The notes below the pieces were generated by a model. The model was not told the origin of the DNA, did not search any database, and saw only the letters and a program-made list of their open reading frames with translations. Both the position numbers and the translations under genes were made by a program. A DNA stretch of 64,000 nt from Hyposmocoma kahamanoa (Eukaryota; Arthropoda; Insecta; Lepidoptera; Cosmopterigidae): positions 2,768,810 to 2,832,809 of the forward strand of contig NW_020656077.1 of the NCBI RefSeq assembly GCF_003589595.1. Reading direction: 5' to 3'. This document shows, piece by piece, positions 23,160 through 36,910 of the stretch. Position 1 is the stretch's first letter. Each line of letters begins with the position of its first letter.

Positions 23160-23536
23160 TACAGGGTTATTTTATAATACTAACAACCTTTCAGGATAGA
23201 TTACTAACGTCATAAAGAACAACTTTTGTTCTATGACTTGTGATAAAACGTGATAAATATACTAAAAATAAACTTCTTAGTTTTTTTCGTACTATGTGTC
23301 ACTTTTTAGATTTGTATTTGTTGGTAAGGTAGTAAGACTAGTAAGTTCAAACGTGCAAGCGTTCTCTCCGAGACGACTCCCGCGTTTTGTACAGAGTTAT
23401 CACCGCTTGGAGCGATCTATTTAAATATTTATTTTTGTATGAAAGGAAACGATTAAGTCATGGAACAAAAGTTGTTGTTTACAATGTTAGTAATATAGTC
23501 CTGCTAGGTTGTTAGTATTTTACAAATAACCCTGTA
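23160..23536. mobile_element. TIR element (MITE), about 377 bp, TA-flanked
   Basis: Left end 'tacagggttattttataata', then 'ctaacaacctttcagga', is the inverse of the right end ('ttgttagtattttacaaata' then 'accctgta'). Similarity between the arms continues for about 85 bp, including 'acaacttttgttc.atgactt'. TA is present on both flanks. The interior is non-coding. Confidence 0.8.
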
Positions 23537-26500
23537 TAGGTGACTTGGTTGGGTGTATGCGTTGCGTACTTCTTGCGCACGAAGTAAGTGTCATACAAGC
23601 GTATAATAATTTGATGCCATAATATGATCTCGAGAGTTTGAGTTCGACCTCATAAAACGCATTCTATTATGTGTTCACCACAAACGTTATCACGACATTG
23701 CCGACGAGTCGAACTGATTAGGATAGATAAATAAGACTTTGATCCTCAGGCATGGAGAAAGTTTCAACGAAAAAAAGGCGATTTTCACGCCTAAATTACA
23801 TTGGGTTTATACAAGTAAGTGCGTCACATCCGCGAGTGAATGAGGGAAATCGCCGTTATGGGCGAAGAAAACGGTGCTTACTTGTACGCGTCCACGACAT
23901 CTGTGTAGTCTACAACTATGTGATCACTGTAAACGAATGTCGTGATTGTAATATCTATACTTCTTTTATATATCGGCAACTTGTACGTGCTTGTAGGAGA
24001 GTAGTCCCACCAGAGTTTGTTTCACGACTGCAATAGAGAGTCCACTCTTGCCACAAGACTCGCCATTGCCCATACTAGTGTCGTGTACCTACTTAGGCTG
24101 CTACCGGTTTGGCTGCATGCACGAGGTCGATTATATACAACTGCATGCAGTCGAAACCAACTGGGCTGGGAAACGCTCAGGAGCCTAGTGTATTTGTTGA
24201 TGTCGAAATGGAAGCATAGATGTTAAGTTTAGCTTGTCACTGTGTTCAGAACTTTTATGATTTTGTAAAAGTTGATTTTATATTTCTCATACGATTGTTA
24301 TATGAACCGTATCCAGTTTAAAATCCAAAGGTGGCTTCGAGACGAACTTTATGTACGAAGGGAGAGCTTATAGGCAGCGCTGACCTTCTCAGATTTCTTC
24401 TCGAGTCTTCTTCTCCATGAACCTCTTTTTGGCCATGAAATATTATTCGCGAAGACTTAACAAGATCTACTAATTGGCATAACTGATCTAAAGCCGAAGC
24501 TTCACGGGGCCTTAGTTTTCCTGCTTCCACCTTAAAGGGCTGTAAAGAATATAGCCCTTTGTACTAGATAGTACCCCAATCAATAGAATGTTACACGAAT
24601 ACATAGTGTTTCCAAGTAGAGTGATTCAACCTGAAAAGAAGTTATCAACCAATAGCCTCTTCTCGAATCTGTTTGCGATAATCAAGCTGTTTGAATTTAT
24701 ACCGATTAGACTTGCAGCTACTCACATTAACCCTTTGTGGGTCGCAAACACTGAATGTTGACTGACACATTAACACGTGTCCTAGATTTATAGCAAATAA
24801 ACCTCAATAATCATGTTATTTCTAAATGTTTGGACCATATTATTCGCTAGTAAATACGGAAATCTAAAGTTTACATATTATTAAGTGTATATCATGGAGT
24901 TATCGACCTCTCAAGTTATCTACGTCTCTAGTTCATCTTTCGCTAATCCTGTAGCTGGTATTAAGAACTTATTAAATTGGGGACCAACTAATGTATAGAT
25001 TTTTGTCTAACTCGTCCTCTTCTCTAAGCTTTTAGTACTACACAAGGAGGCTTTCCCAAAGCTTTCATAGGTTTTTAAATACAAGACCAACATTCTAATT
25101 TAAATTGTACACATAAACACATTTTCGTACTTTTGAATTGAACGTAGTAAAAGAAAGGCAAAGTCTTTTAAGAAAGTGGTAAACTTAAAATAAAACTTAA
25201 CTTGTAAAAGTATATATTAACTTTGTGAACACCAAGACAGTAATTTATAAATATCTAAAATGTTAAATATTCCTTCGAAAGAATATCTTCATAGGTATAC
25301 TATTTGATAAAGGCGTGTATTTTTATACGAGACTGTGAAAATAATATTTGATGCTTTGCTTTTTAACCGACTTCAAAAAAGGAGGAAGTTCTCAATTCGA
25401 CTGTTTTTTTTCGTATGATGTCATGCTTTTACTCCGATATTAGTGAACCGATTTCGGTGAGTTTTATTGAAAAAGGGTACCTCAGTAGTGGTCCCGTTCA
25501 AAATTGAAAATTGAAAATATTCCACGACCATGAGTGGCAAATTAAGGAATGAAGCCGGTTTATTTCACTTCACCCTCTTTCTGTTAACCGATTTCAATAA
25601 AACCTGGCAAATAAATATTATGTAATTCCACAAACTAATGAGGTCGGTTTTTTTTATAAAAAAAGCTATAATCACATTGATGTTAAAGTATCTATGTATG
25701 AGTACATTGAGTAAGGAAATTAGCTTTGCTTTACAATTAGGAACATGCCTTATAAAGTCCGTTAAAATCACGCCTACATTAGTTAATATGATAACTCAAT
25801 TAACCAGAGCAGAAAGCATTATGAAGAGACACTTGAGATTTGAGTGCGCCTGGTTTTAAGGTCAAACGCTCTTGGCAATGAAGCTATGAACTTAAGGACT
25901 CTTCTCTCGAGTCGCTCAAGCTTTTTGTATATTAGACTAGTCGGCAATAAATGCTTTATGTGTTTAGTGATTATTTTTTAACTAGCTACTGAATGTATAG
26001 AAAATAGTACACGCTTTAACAGAAACGACGTCTGCAAACCACAAGTTTTGTTTTGAGGGCATTAAGAGGTTATATTTAAAGGTTAATATAAATATATATT
26101 TAAAGGTTATTAATTTAAATAATCGTTTTAGATTTGCAAAAGCATTAGGCAAAAAACCTAAACGGTCATCTTATTTAATGATTGATCCTTTTTCTCTGCG
26201 AGGTATAATAAATTAAATCGATGATTTTTAAATCGAATTGATTATTTTTAATCTGTTCTGAGCTAATGTTTGATTTGTATAAAACAAACGAGCATTAAAA
26301 AACTTGAAACCATGTTCGGAGACGTATGCAAATTCGCTTCTGACACTAGGTAGCCGCTGCCGCGACACGCTCGCTTCCCTCGTGCTGCCTTTTCATATAC
26401 TAACCTAAGCTGTGACGATACGATCTCTTTTATCCCTACTTTCTATCACCTTTTCTATGGTTCCTGGCCGCCTACTTTGAAAATTCGAATCGTTCGTTTA

Positions 26501-27005
26501 TTAATTTTCTTCGTCACTCTTATTTTTCTTCTTTCCGTCGCCACTCTCTACTAAATATCCGAAGCGAGCACACGTGCTCGCCTTCATATAAAATTCTGAC
26601 CAGTTATACATACCATAGAAAATCATGTAACTTAACTGCTTGTAAACTAATATTTATAGAAAATACAGGCCCTTTTGGGATAAGTTCCTTTTTACCTGTT
26701 AACCTGTATATAATTTAATTAGGGAGTGTTTTTATGTGATTGTACCTGTGTTTATACCGTTATTCTGTTTTTTTACAGCCTTTACTTTACCTTTTTTCCT
26801 TTTCCTATTTTACAATAAATGATGTGGACCGAGCCTTTCATTTGATTATTCAAAACCCTCGGCCACAAACCTAACCTAATCTACTGAATGGGGAGTGCGC
26901 AACCAAGATTTGACCATTTGACCTATATGAAAAAAGAGGATCAAATATTATTTTTGACTATCAAGTATTAATTTAGTAAAATAATGATAATCTTACCTTG
27001 AATGC
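23537..27005. other. Intronic non-coding stretch
   Basis: Apart from the interspersed copy at 25365-25650, it is AT-rich with a few open patches (23752-24040, 24318-24530) that match nothing I know. At 26561-26585 an imperfect palindrome 'gcgagcacacgtgctcgc' contains a CACGTG E-box. At 26330-26470 the sequence is somewhat GC-richer. Confidence 0.35.
25365..25650 (+). mobile_element. Short interspersed element with 'ACCGACTTC' ends, copy 2
   Basis: Starts 'aaccgacttcaaaaaaggag' and ends 'aatgaggtcggttt'. It is the inverted counterpart of 7968-8243 and similar in length (286 versus 276 bp). Non-coding. Confidence 0.7.
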
Positions 27006-27256
27006 TTTTTTTATAGTGCGCCTGATGGTAAGCTACACGCCTGTTCCTAACAGTTGCAGTACCACTTAGAGCTTTAAATCGCAAACTTCTGAGGGGCACT
27101 GCCACTGCGCCCGTCACCCTGAGACATAAGTTGACAAGTCCCATGTGCTGTAATTTCTCCAGCACACTTACCCTTCAAAACCGGAACACAGTGATGCCAA
27201 CATTACTGCTTGGCAGCAGAAATAGGTGAGGTGGCAGTACTTCCCTCTACTGCTAG
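27006..27256 (-). mobile_element. SINE-like repeat family A, copy 4 (long form, minus strand)
   Basis: The only inverted copy. It starts with the complement of the A-rich end ('tttttttatagtgcgcctg') and runs to the complement of the 5' landmarks ('ctgcttggcagcagaaatag', 'ggcagtacttccct'). It retains both halves of the consensus. Confidence 0.8.
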
Positions 27257-27948
27257 CATATACGAACGAATTAACTAAATACTAATATAGACGAATTGAA
27301 TTTAAATAATATAGACGGAACAGTTAATATATGTATACGAGTACCTAACATAAAAAAATATAGTTTATTGAAAGAAGTGCACATTTACAATAGATCAATT
27401 ATATTTTTGAGAATCAAATAATATTATTCCATTGAAAAGGTGGAATCGATTTCACTTTTGGCTGGAGCTGACTGACTCTGTCATAAAATTGTATGAAACT
27501 AAAAGAAAAAGGCAACCGGAAGGCATCCATTCAACCGATGTGCACGGCACAACGTTTCTATGGAAGGAAATGAAAACGTAGGTTTTACTGCCGCCGACAC
27601 AAATTGGCAATATCACTGAGCAGACTTGGAGAAAATGCGATTATGTGTACATATTGCATCCTTCAGACAATTTTATTTTAAGGCATGACCTGATTACGCC
27701 TACCTCGGTGTCTCCTATCCACGAAAAACTTCGTATTAGGTACATATTTTCTATTGACCCAAATACGTAACGCTATAATGCATTATTTAACATACGAGTA
27801 GCAGGCCAATATTGTTTATTTTCTTTTAATTTTTTAAATTATATTTTGTTATTTAGATTTTAATCTTTTAACTTGAATTTCGTAATTTTAGAAAGTGTTA
27901 ATTTTACTTATGATTGTATTATTATTATTATTATTGTATAATGATGTC

Positions 27949-28000
27949 TTGAGAGGAGACCCGTGCCCAGCAGTGAGACGTGGAAATGGGTTTGTTTACG
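27949..28000 (+). mobile_element. tRNA-derived SINE 3' fragment
   Basis: 'gagacccgtgcccagcagtg' then 'agacgtggaaatgggttt' resembles the inverse of the 5'-on-plus segment of copies at 22148 and 38832. Short and diverged. Confidence 0.45.
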
Positions 28001-28596
28001 ATTATTACAATGAAGAATCTGATGGAAGTCTGATTTATGTTCGTTGTACCGATTTGATCCGTTTGGTTTCAATAATGTTTTATGGAATACTAAATGACAA
28101 AATCAATGACGAATTGAACAGCACGCCCGCGTCGCCGCTGCGTTACTGGACTGGCTGATGTGTCTATAATTGATGTGTCGGTATGTTTTGAGTCGTGTCG
28201 TGTAGTCCAAGTAGGGTCATTACTATTCATCGTAAAAAGGGGTCAGCGGATGGTTCGATTTCTACTGACTTGCGAGGCAAGGCACCTCAAGCTCCGAGCT
28301 TCGTCTCCGAGTGTTCACCCATTCAGAGCACGTGGTGACATCTGGCGAAAATTGCCGGTTTGCTGTGCCGCGGCCTCCCTTCACTCTACTTACATTCATT
28401 ATAGGCTCTTCTTGGTATACATTATTTATTTGTTTTGTCAAAAGAAAGTTGGCTTCGTATAGGGTAAATTTATTTCCCATTAAAGCAAATTTAATTCCCA
28501 GAAAGTGTATTTATTTAGTGCTTTGTTGGCTACATTTTCAAAGTTAACATAACTGGGTGCTGACCCGAATATTTGTTTGGGTCTTTAAAAAATCGA

Positions 28597-28817
28597 TACC
28601 TCACACGTAAGTTGTTGTTTCTCAAAATAACATTTTTCGCTATGTAACATAAATACATTATTTTTTTTATTAACGAAATCCCTTAGTGTTATGTTTAGTT
28701 CAAAACATGGTACCCATAATATATAAATTACATGGAACCTATTATATAAAAAGGATATATTTAAGTTAAAAAGCAAAAATGGTATTTTTTTACTAACTTC
28801 AACTTATGTGTGAGGAT
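28597..28817. mobile_element. Small TIR element (MITE), about 220 bp
   Basis: Left 'cctcacacgtaagttg' and right 'caacttatgtgtgagg' are inverted copies with one mismatch; weaker inverted similarity ('ataacatttttcgc' versus 'gcaaaaatggtat') continues inward. No clear target duplication. Non-coding. Confidence 0.6.
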
Positions 28818-29714
28818 CTACATATTGTAATTGTAAGTTATATTTTACCTTAATTTTTGAAGTTGTATAAAAATTTGGACAAATTTTTGGAAGTAGGTAT
28901 GTACTGCGTGTTTCATTACAGAGAATATGTCTCTTTTCTTATCACGGAATTGGAACTAGGAACGAATTTCGACTTCCCTCAAGGTGAAGGCACTTTAGGC
29001 ATTATACGGATGTTCTATTTTAGCCCAGTCATGTAGCATAGGACCATAAGCTGTAATGAACTAAAAAAAACTTACCCGTTGTTGAGGTTAGAAATGTCGT
29101 TGTGGCTATATACATATGTTACGTATATCTGAAAATAACGGGTGGTTTTGATTTATAAAGTGTTTCGTACACTTTCATCAACAAAGTGATATTTATCTCT
29201 CAGAGGTGTCCATTTCTTGTGAAGTTTCATTACTGAACCTGTATTTTGTATCATAATACCTTGGATATATCTATTACATGTTTTTGTGGGTTACTGCTAT
29301 AGTTAGAAGTTTGCACTTCATAATGTTACAAAGCACAAAACAATGTGTTCATTAAAGTGAAACAAACACAAGGCATAAAGAAAGCTCGCAAGTACATGTA
29401 AAGGCACACTTTTGTAACATCTGACGAGTGTTTCCATTACACCACAGTTCTATATTATTTTGATATAATGTAGGTACATTTATTTATTTTAGATGAACTT
29501 GTATAAATTTTTGGAATTTGTGTGGACTTCAAAAGTAATAGATACAAGTACGTTTGTATATACCTAAAGGAAGTTGTTGAGCAAACAACGATTCACAAAC
29601 TGGACGGAATATTATAGATTTCTCATAGATGGCGCTACAGCTAAAAAGTCGTTGAAAAACCAAATACAAAGATACGACGCAAGTACATAGAAAAATTCGT
29701 GAGGTCCGCTGGTT

Positions 29715-29787
29715 CGTTCCGTAGCTTAGTTGGTATAGCGTCTGACACGGTATGCTAGAAGACGTCGGTTCGAATTCGGCCGGATCG
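29715..29787 (+). mobile_element. tRNA-like sequence (tRNA-derived SINE head or tRNA pseudogene)
   Basis: 73 nt. The acceptor arms 'cgttccg' and 'cggatcg' pair at 6 of 7 positions, an A-box-like 'tagcttagttgg' and a B-box-like 'ggttcgaattc' are present, and a T arm can form. The anticodon stem does not pair (tctga versus tgcta) and position 33 is not T, so a functional tRNA is unlikely. No full SINE body was recognised after it. Confidence 0.55.
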
Positions 29788-32700
29788 AAGGAATTTTTGT
29801 GAATGTTCGATCTTTGTATTAATAATTATGATAAACGATTCACAAGTTAATAAATTCGCAGTAGGCACTTCGGTAACTTCGCTAAAGGAATGAGTTTCAT
29901 ATTGCACTTACCTACGGGTATCTGCACTGCGTTAGTATTTGCTTATTTTACATATCCACATAGATATTTTTTTTGTCGTGTATACAACACGGTTAGACAG
30001 AAATACCCAAAAAATTATAATGATATCGTTAGTAAATGGAAACGTGCGAGTGTAAGTGTGTCGATATCGAATAGATTTTCACTTGTTTTTGGAAACAAAG
30101 CGCCGACAGTCGATAGTTCGTGCGCCGGCCGGCTAATTGGTAAAAGTGAGGCCTTTGTCCATCGCCAATAAGAAAGGCAAATAGAAGAGTAGCCGTTGCC
30201 AGCCACGTTCCTCGGTACTGAATCACTGTAGAGTAGTGATCTGTTTTCTTTAGACCTGGTATAGGGATCGAATGAATCAGCGTCATTAGCAAAACCTTTC
30301 GTTCGCGTGTTTATTGAATTAACGGTCACTATTTATTACACGTCTGATAAATAATTAATGTTTTTTTCAATTCAGGTACAGTTCAATAATTTTCCATTTA
30401 GCTCTCTCATGTTGTTTCTACCTATACGTTATTTAAGTATCTATTTCTTCACTAAAAAGTAATATCTAGCCAAGGGTTGTTTTGCTTTTTTTGGGTACTA
30501 TAAAAAATCTTAATATTTTTACGTATCGACTTTTAACTGGCAACCGGTGCTATCTCAATTTTCTAAAGATTTCACTTTTATTAGCATTTTATAACCACCG
30601 TCGATATTGTAAATTATAAGCAAACGTGAATATATTTAATAGTAAGTAAGTGTATGTAATAATAAATGAATTATATGGTATTCTATTCAAATATTATAAA
30701 ATTTGCAATAAAATATCCGTCCTTATCATTTGATATTGCTTTACTAACGAATAGAAAATAGTGCTTAACATTTTAAGGAGGAATCATTTTTAAGTGTAAT
30801 TTGCTTACTATTGAAATAAAGGGATTTAGAATGATTGTTTCTAAAATTTAGAGGCGTCTATAATGATGCTGATTTTTGTGTCACTTTCAGAATTTTGTAC
30901 GATAATTGTGTTTGGGAATAAACAAGGAGAGAGGTGATTAATTACTAAGATCAAGACCCCTTACGGCACTTCAAATTGATTCGGTGTCATTTCCTACGAA
31001 TATGACGTATAATCCCGAAAAATTACACTTATTCTATCTTTTAAAAATATTATTGTAAGAAAATTCCAGTTTTCACCAATATTATAGGAAACTCGGTAAC
31101 CGTTAACGTATCCAATATTCAAATTAAAAATTAACATTTTCTTCCAAACTATCGTACAAAACCTAATTGTGTGTGAGCGTGTATGCTTCTACAAAACCTT
31201 CGTCTTTTTCACTCTGCAGGAATTCAAATTACCTTATCGGCACGCGGTCGGGCACAGGTAAAACCAGTATTATTCTGTTAAATTGTAGATATTCAAGTTC
31301 GTGAGAGAATTTATCGGGCCAAGAACAGTTTTCATTAGTTGCATTATAGATGTACTCATGATGACTTATATTGTTGTCTCTTTCGTTCTTGTACTTTATG
31401 AACTATAGCCCTCTCATCCCCCACTCCCACTCGATGCTGTAGTCGCCTCAACGCGCTAATACGTTACTACTTCACCAGTCGACGGTGGACTGCCGTTTGC
31501 GTTATTTGAGGACATTGTAAGGCAGTTTCACAATTTAATTTGAAGCGTCGTTGAAACGATACAAATAAAACTTAACATAAAAGTTCTATAAAAACACAAG
31601 AAAGCAACAAAAACAATGTCAACAACATTCATTTAACCGTCTTTAACTAATAATTATAGTTTTAATGAGATCGCAAAACCTGAAAAGTTTCGAGTTTAGT
31701 GGAAAGTGTTTGTATAAGTGGTTCGATGACTTAAAAGTGCTGCAGATGATAACAAACGGAAAGTTAATTTTAAATGAAACGAGATATCGTCCATAATAGA
31801 GAGGATTTAATACCGCCAGCGAATAAGGTAAGATAAACCGGATATTGTACTGGCTAGACAGCCGCCCGACTAGTCTTAACTCCTATAATTATAGTTATAT
31901 CTGAGCCTTTGGATAAAAGGATGCTTGGCTTTTTGTTCTCGAGCGTTTTCAACTTCCCCGAAGCGTCCAATTTGGATGCAACTTGAGTTCGGTCACGCGA
32001 GGTTTAAATATTTGTTGTTAATATAAACAGAAGATCCACAGAATGACGCGCGCCCACACTAACGTATTTCTGAGCCAGGTGTGGCGTCAACAGGTGAACT
32101 TAGTTCACTATGTAGTTTATTTTTAATTACAATCTTTATTGCTTTTATACTTCATCAATATATTAGTAGTACATACCGCCATCATGTCTTCATCAAATTC
32201 CTTTGTATGTTTTTAATGTTCACGCCCTTTTCCTTCATTGTACGATTGGAACATATTTTATATCAGCATGTTTTTTAAATGTTATTCATTTCATTTTTTC
32301 CTCTTTGAATTATTTATTATCTTGTTTGGTGGTAACAATTTCGCAGAATATTATATTATTATTTCTGATTTCCAAGATACAGGCTTGTGCCTAGTTTGGG
32401 TAATCAGAGTTCAACAATGAATTTGTACCTACAACTATTACTTAATTAAATTTATGTGCAATTATAGTGGTACCTTTTTTTGGAGAATAAATTATTATTA
32501 TTATTATTATATTCACTCACATTTTTATGTATAGCGTCCTAATAGTTAATAATTTTGCTTCAAGGAATTAAGAAATTAGAGTACCAGAAGCTACTGTGAT
32601 AAACCAATTTGAATGGGCAACCAACTCCACCAACAAAAAGAACACAAAAATCGTGGCTCAACAAAGCTCGTTTCACTTTTCGAGGCTTGTCAGAGGTTTT

Positions 32701-35007
32701 GTCCAGTTTTTGTCCGCTTTACCTTTGCATTCTATTTATTTTGTTAATGTGAGTCATCTCCACGTGACGGATCAGCTGCCGAAAATAAGCGGCGATTTAA
32801 ATATTTAGTAAGTAATATTAAACATGGCGGGGGCGTGTGTCATCGACCACGTTGTCGTCTGAGAGAGACCTCCTAGTTGGGGCCCTATGTGGTGAGTTGT
32901 CTTTGAAGCAGGTAGTTCAACGCAGACCTTTCGGGCTTTTTAAGAGAATAAAGATTTTTTTGTGCTGTCGTAGGTATCTTTGTGGAGTAGCGTTGGTGGG
33001 GGCTTAATGGCGGTGTCGTGGCGACGACGACGTTCCATCGCTGTGTGAAGGTGTTTGTAATAACTGTGAAGCACTTGTTGCTATTGTCCTCTTTTGTTTT
33101 TTTTTTTTGGTACGTCATGCCTCGCCTATTTGGTGAGTTACAATAAGATAGCATGATGGCTAGGTAGGTAGCGAAAAGCTTCATTTGTCATAAGTATAAT
33201 GTTAGTAGCATTTGGGTATGGGTACCAAGCATCAACAGTATACATATAGATAATGTTCCTTGTGTAGGTGAACCCCCATTTTTACATGGTTTGTTGCCTT
33301 ATATGTTTTTTATACTTTCTTATCTTGTAATGTTTTGCTATACATTTTAATAAATATGGCTATATCAAACGTTAATCATAAAACCTTCATAATTTCTAGC
33401 AAGGTAACATGGACTGTCTGGGAATCTCAACAATTCCTTACGGAGAACCAAAATTGTGACAAGCGAACCAATATTCATGAAATCTATTTGTTCGGCCTTA
33501 GCATGGGTGACTCACAAACTCCAGTTCTATGAAAGACGTTGAGAAAAGTTGTAACATCAAAACCAAAGTATTTGCTCTTCATTTAAATAATAATGCGTTC
33601 TGGAGTTCCTGTTTCATTTACATTAATTTGGTCTGGGATATTACACGTGTGTATACATTAATTAAGTTGGAATAGATTTTAAAAGTTGTCCAAATAACCC
33701 GTCGCGATGTCCAAGTATGGCAATTAAATCGCCCCGTAAACAACTCCAAGTTTCATAAAAAGATTTTAATCAGGGCTAAAGGTTTAATTTTTAGTCCAGG
33801 TCATTATTTTGTCGGTATGTTCCTCGACGCACACCAATAGCAATTTGTTCTTCGACATTTAACCGTTCACATTGCGATGCGGAATATTGCGACTTGCGGC
33901 TTGCGAGGCGTGAAAGGAACTTTGGAATGCACCCGCCATGTATTGCTAAGATACAGCTAACTAAGTTGCATACTGACTCAAACAGCTTTGCAAGTATAAA
34001 GAAGGGAATCAACATTTCTATATAAGCTATACGTATTACTTGTGATTGTTCTCATTCCGGATTGCGATAAGTAAAATTGTTCCAGGTAATTATACACAAA
34101 CAGATAACTCAAAGATGTTTTACTCAGGCTAGCATCGTAGTTTTTCCATAGAGATAATAAGAGATGATAATTAAATTAACAGTCAGTAAAAGTAAAAGTA
34201 GAGATGCATCGACATGCCTGTAATGGAGTCGGTAGGTCGATCAATATGCCGTGCAGCCGGCTGCGGTAATGGCTGCGCAACACCTGCACCTGAAGAACCT
34301 TAAAAGCGTTTATCTCCAAACTACAGTTACTTAGTTTGCATTTACACCCACTCCGAGACAAGGTTGTTTACTGACAAACATTCTGACTAGGCTCTACGGT
34401 GAGATCACACGTGGTCCACTTGGAAAACACAGATAAGCTCATCTTGTGTAAAGATGTTACTTTGGGAATTTTCTAGGGCTCTGATAAAGAAAGAGGCAAA
34501 AGTAAATAATTGATCTGAGAAAGGATTTCGGGGTCAAAACATTAAAGTGTTAAACTATATAATCTACGAAGGACAAACGCGGTCGGTAAGCCAAGGCCAC
34601 TTAGTGATTCAACAGTGGAAGGAACATTAGACGTCGCGTTACTTATTCTAATAAAGATGGTTTAACGTTTATTTCAAAAACACAAAATTCGCGATAAGGC
34701 GGCTGGCTGACGGACGGTGCCTATATACATACGCACAAACATTGTGCGGCGTTATCTCAAGTATCTTGATTTACTCTGTGTTGAACGTGATGATAGGTAA
34801 ATATTCTTACGTGCTTAAATTTCATCAAATAGTATATGCTTGATTCTAGTTATTGAACAATAATACCGTTAGCAAAACTCTATGAGAACGATATGATGGC
34901 TTGATAGAATGTTCTTGTGATGTCGTGAATACCTTCTATATATAATTATAATATTTGTGTGCCATTGCGAATGTTGCGTGCTTTGGAGTAATGTATCGTT
35001 TTTCAGG
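29788..35007. other. Intronic non-coding stretch
   Basis: About 5.2 kb. A run of ATT at 32489-32511 after 'ggagaataa' looks like the 3' tail of a LINE, but no coding part is recognisable upstream of it. The sequence at 32820-33060 is unusually G-rich on the plus strand without a nameable product. A 38-nt exon-like interval at 31220-31257 does not fit the gene's phase. The rest shows nothing. Confidence 0.35.
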
Positions 35008-35067
35008 TGCCGTTGTTTTCGCCTTCATGCCGATGCCGTTGTTTTCGCCTTCATGCCGATGCCGTTG
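35008..35067. repeat. 26-bp tandem repeat, 2.3 copies
   Basis: Two identical 26-bp units (each begins 'tgccgttgttttcgccttca') at 35008 and 35034, plus eight bases of a third. They have no differences, so this is a recent duplication. Confidence 0.9.
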
Positions 35068-35275
35068 ATTGTTATCAACTTTTGGCGATGCGAAATTCAT
35101 GCTTGCATCCCTGATTAGTCTAAATGCCTTCGCGAATGCACGTTGTAAATATATTACTTTACTACGCTGTGTGAATTGTGATTTTATTACTTGATTAGTA
35201 CATAGATATCGTTGTCCCTAAAATAAATTGTATTTTCATAACAAATCCAGAAACACATTTTCCTAAAGCGATTTT

Positions 35276-35319
35276 ATACATATTTTATCGAATCTTTTTG
35301 TTTTCAATAAAATATGTAT
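35276..35319. repeat. Hairpin, 13-bp perfect stem
   Basis: 'atacatattttat' at 35276-35288 and its exact complement at 35307-35319, with an 18-nt loop. Significance is uncertain in AT-rich DNA. Confidence 0.6.
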
Positions 35320-36491
35320 AAGCCGTGACTTGTCTTTTATAATCTCTTTGAACCCTCTAATGGTAACGTTTACGTCTTTTTCTTGAGATTCTTTTTGACT
35401 AAAATCAGTACAGTTCGCGTTAGCGTAAGTAAATATTTTCATTCTTATATAAAAATACGTCATTTCGTTGTCACTATAAACTAAAATCCGTAGCATTTTG
35501 TTTTGTATTCGTAATTAAGACAGACGTTACTATATGGGCAACCCAAATCGATCGTAATTAGGTAATCAAAATTAATTTCTGCGGTGTATTGGAATCCCTT
35601 TTAAGCGATTAAAGTTGCAGTAACCTAAAAACATGACACAATTAATCTTCGGTCTATTATTGGATGTGGGTTGGTATTAGCCCTCGACATGTTTGTCTTA
35701 CGCTACGTCGTGTCAGTTTATTAAACGTTTTACTCTAGGGCTTAAGTGTAACAGAAAGTTTTAAGTAACGTATGCCGAATAAGATTTTGTCATACTGTAA
35801 TCATTGCTATATAGTATGATTTAACTATTTATTTACAAGTTGCGTTTTTAGAATTTCATAAATTTTTGGACCCTTAATCTATGTAGTTCGGAATAAAATT
35901 GATGCGTATACAGTTCAAATTGGATTTATTTATTATACTTTGGCCGTTGGTGTAGTAGTTAGTACTGTGAGCTGATGATAATTTTGAAACAAGGATGAAG
36001 GTAGATCAACGTTTAGTTGCCTCTTCAATAGAAACTAGCAGTCGCTGTTTCGGACAATGCGCATTTGTGTCACGCAGTCAAAGTGTCGCCGACGAATAAG
36101 ATAATCTGTCGTTAGCATCTCGTTTTCTCGAACACACGCGTCACCTATCACTATCACCTAGCCGTGGTCTCATACTAATTACAATGGCTTTCTTCTCTCA
36201 CGAGCGTGTCGGTTTGTCGCTACCGTACGATCTTATCTCCGGAAACGTAGGTTGAAATTTTACTAATGTGATTTCCAAGCACAATGGAAATAGTCTAAGT
36301 AATCGTTGCCGCACGTGTCGCTCGCCACGATTATGCGACCGTTCGGTGATTAGTGAGGCCTTACGGTGCTAATCTTTTGTGGGATCGTACTTGAGTACTT
36401 TGTGAAGCATTATTCCAAATCGTTGGTCACGGAACGAATGTTCGTATACTACAAGTGTCAGGTCATAATAACTTCTATGCTTAAATTAAAA

Positions 36492-36880
36492 GGTCATCGT
36501 CAACACGTCCCAATGCCGGGCACGAGTCTTCTTTAGAGAAGAGAGTTTAGGTCTTACTTCACGATGGCTCAATGCGAGTTAGCGAGTTCACACGTGCCCA
36601 AGGTTGTGAACCTTCTTCAACACGTAGGTGTCATCATGGCCGTTATCGAGATATATTGCTACTAAACTATCACCAATATAAGTACGAAACTTAGATATTA
36701 AAGTTGTAGGTACGGACGGTAGCATATCAAGCTAAATGTTGACGTATGTCGTTCTGTTGCTCTGGAGGCGATATTCGAACAAAAGTGTAGTAGCTTGATG
36801 AATTGGTGATTGTATATGTCGCCACTGGGATCCGAACTATCAACATCTCGCTTGAGAAGTAACCAATCCCTTGCAATTGC
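36492..36880 (-). mobile_element. tRNA-derived SINE with TGATGA tail, copy (diverged, interrupted)
   Basis: Plus-strand landmarks in order: 'catcgtcaacacgtcccaat', 'gccgggcacgagtcttcttt', 'gatggctcaatgcgagtt', 'ggttgtgaaccttcttcaac', then after extra sequence the head-like 'ctgggatccgaactatcaac'. Older than the copy at 38832. Confidence 0.6.
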
Positions 36881-36910
36881 TCAATGAAAAGTCGTTTTAG
36901 TCTTTTAGAT

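Noticed and set aside
26561..26585. Palindrome with CACGTG as a regulatory E-box site.
   Set aside because: A single short palindrome is too weak to call as a functional site without binding or conservation data.
29715..29787. Functional tRNA gene.
   Set aside because: The anticodon stem does not pair and T33 is missing; it is better read as a tRNA-derived repeat.
31220..31257. A 38-nt interval with good acceptor ('cactctgcag') and a GTAAAA donor, looking like an extra exon in intron 1.
   Set aside because: Inserted between the proposed first exon and the 58392 exon it would shift the frame, and the peptide is unrecognised. It could only be a non-coding or alternative exon.
36184..36246. 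ATG GCT TTC ... an apparent short first exon followed by 'gtaggt'.
   Set aside because: It would end in phase 0, which does not match the 58392 exon, and the donor is weak.
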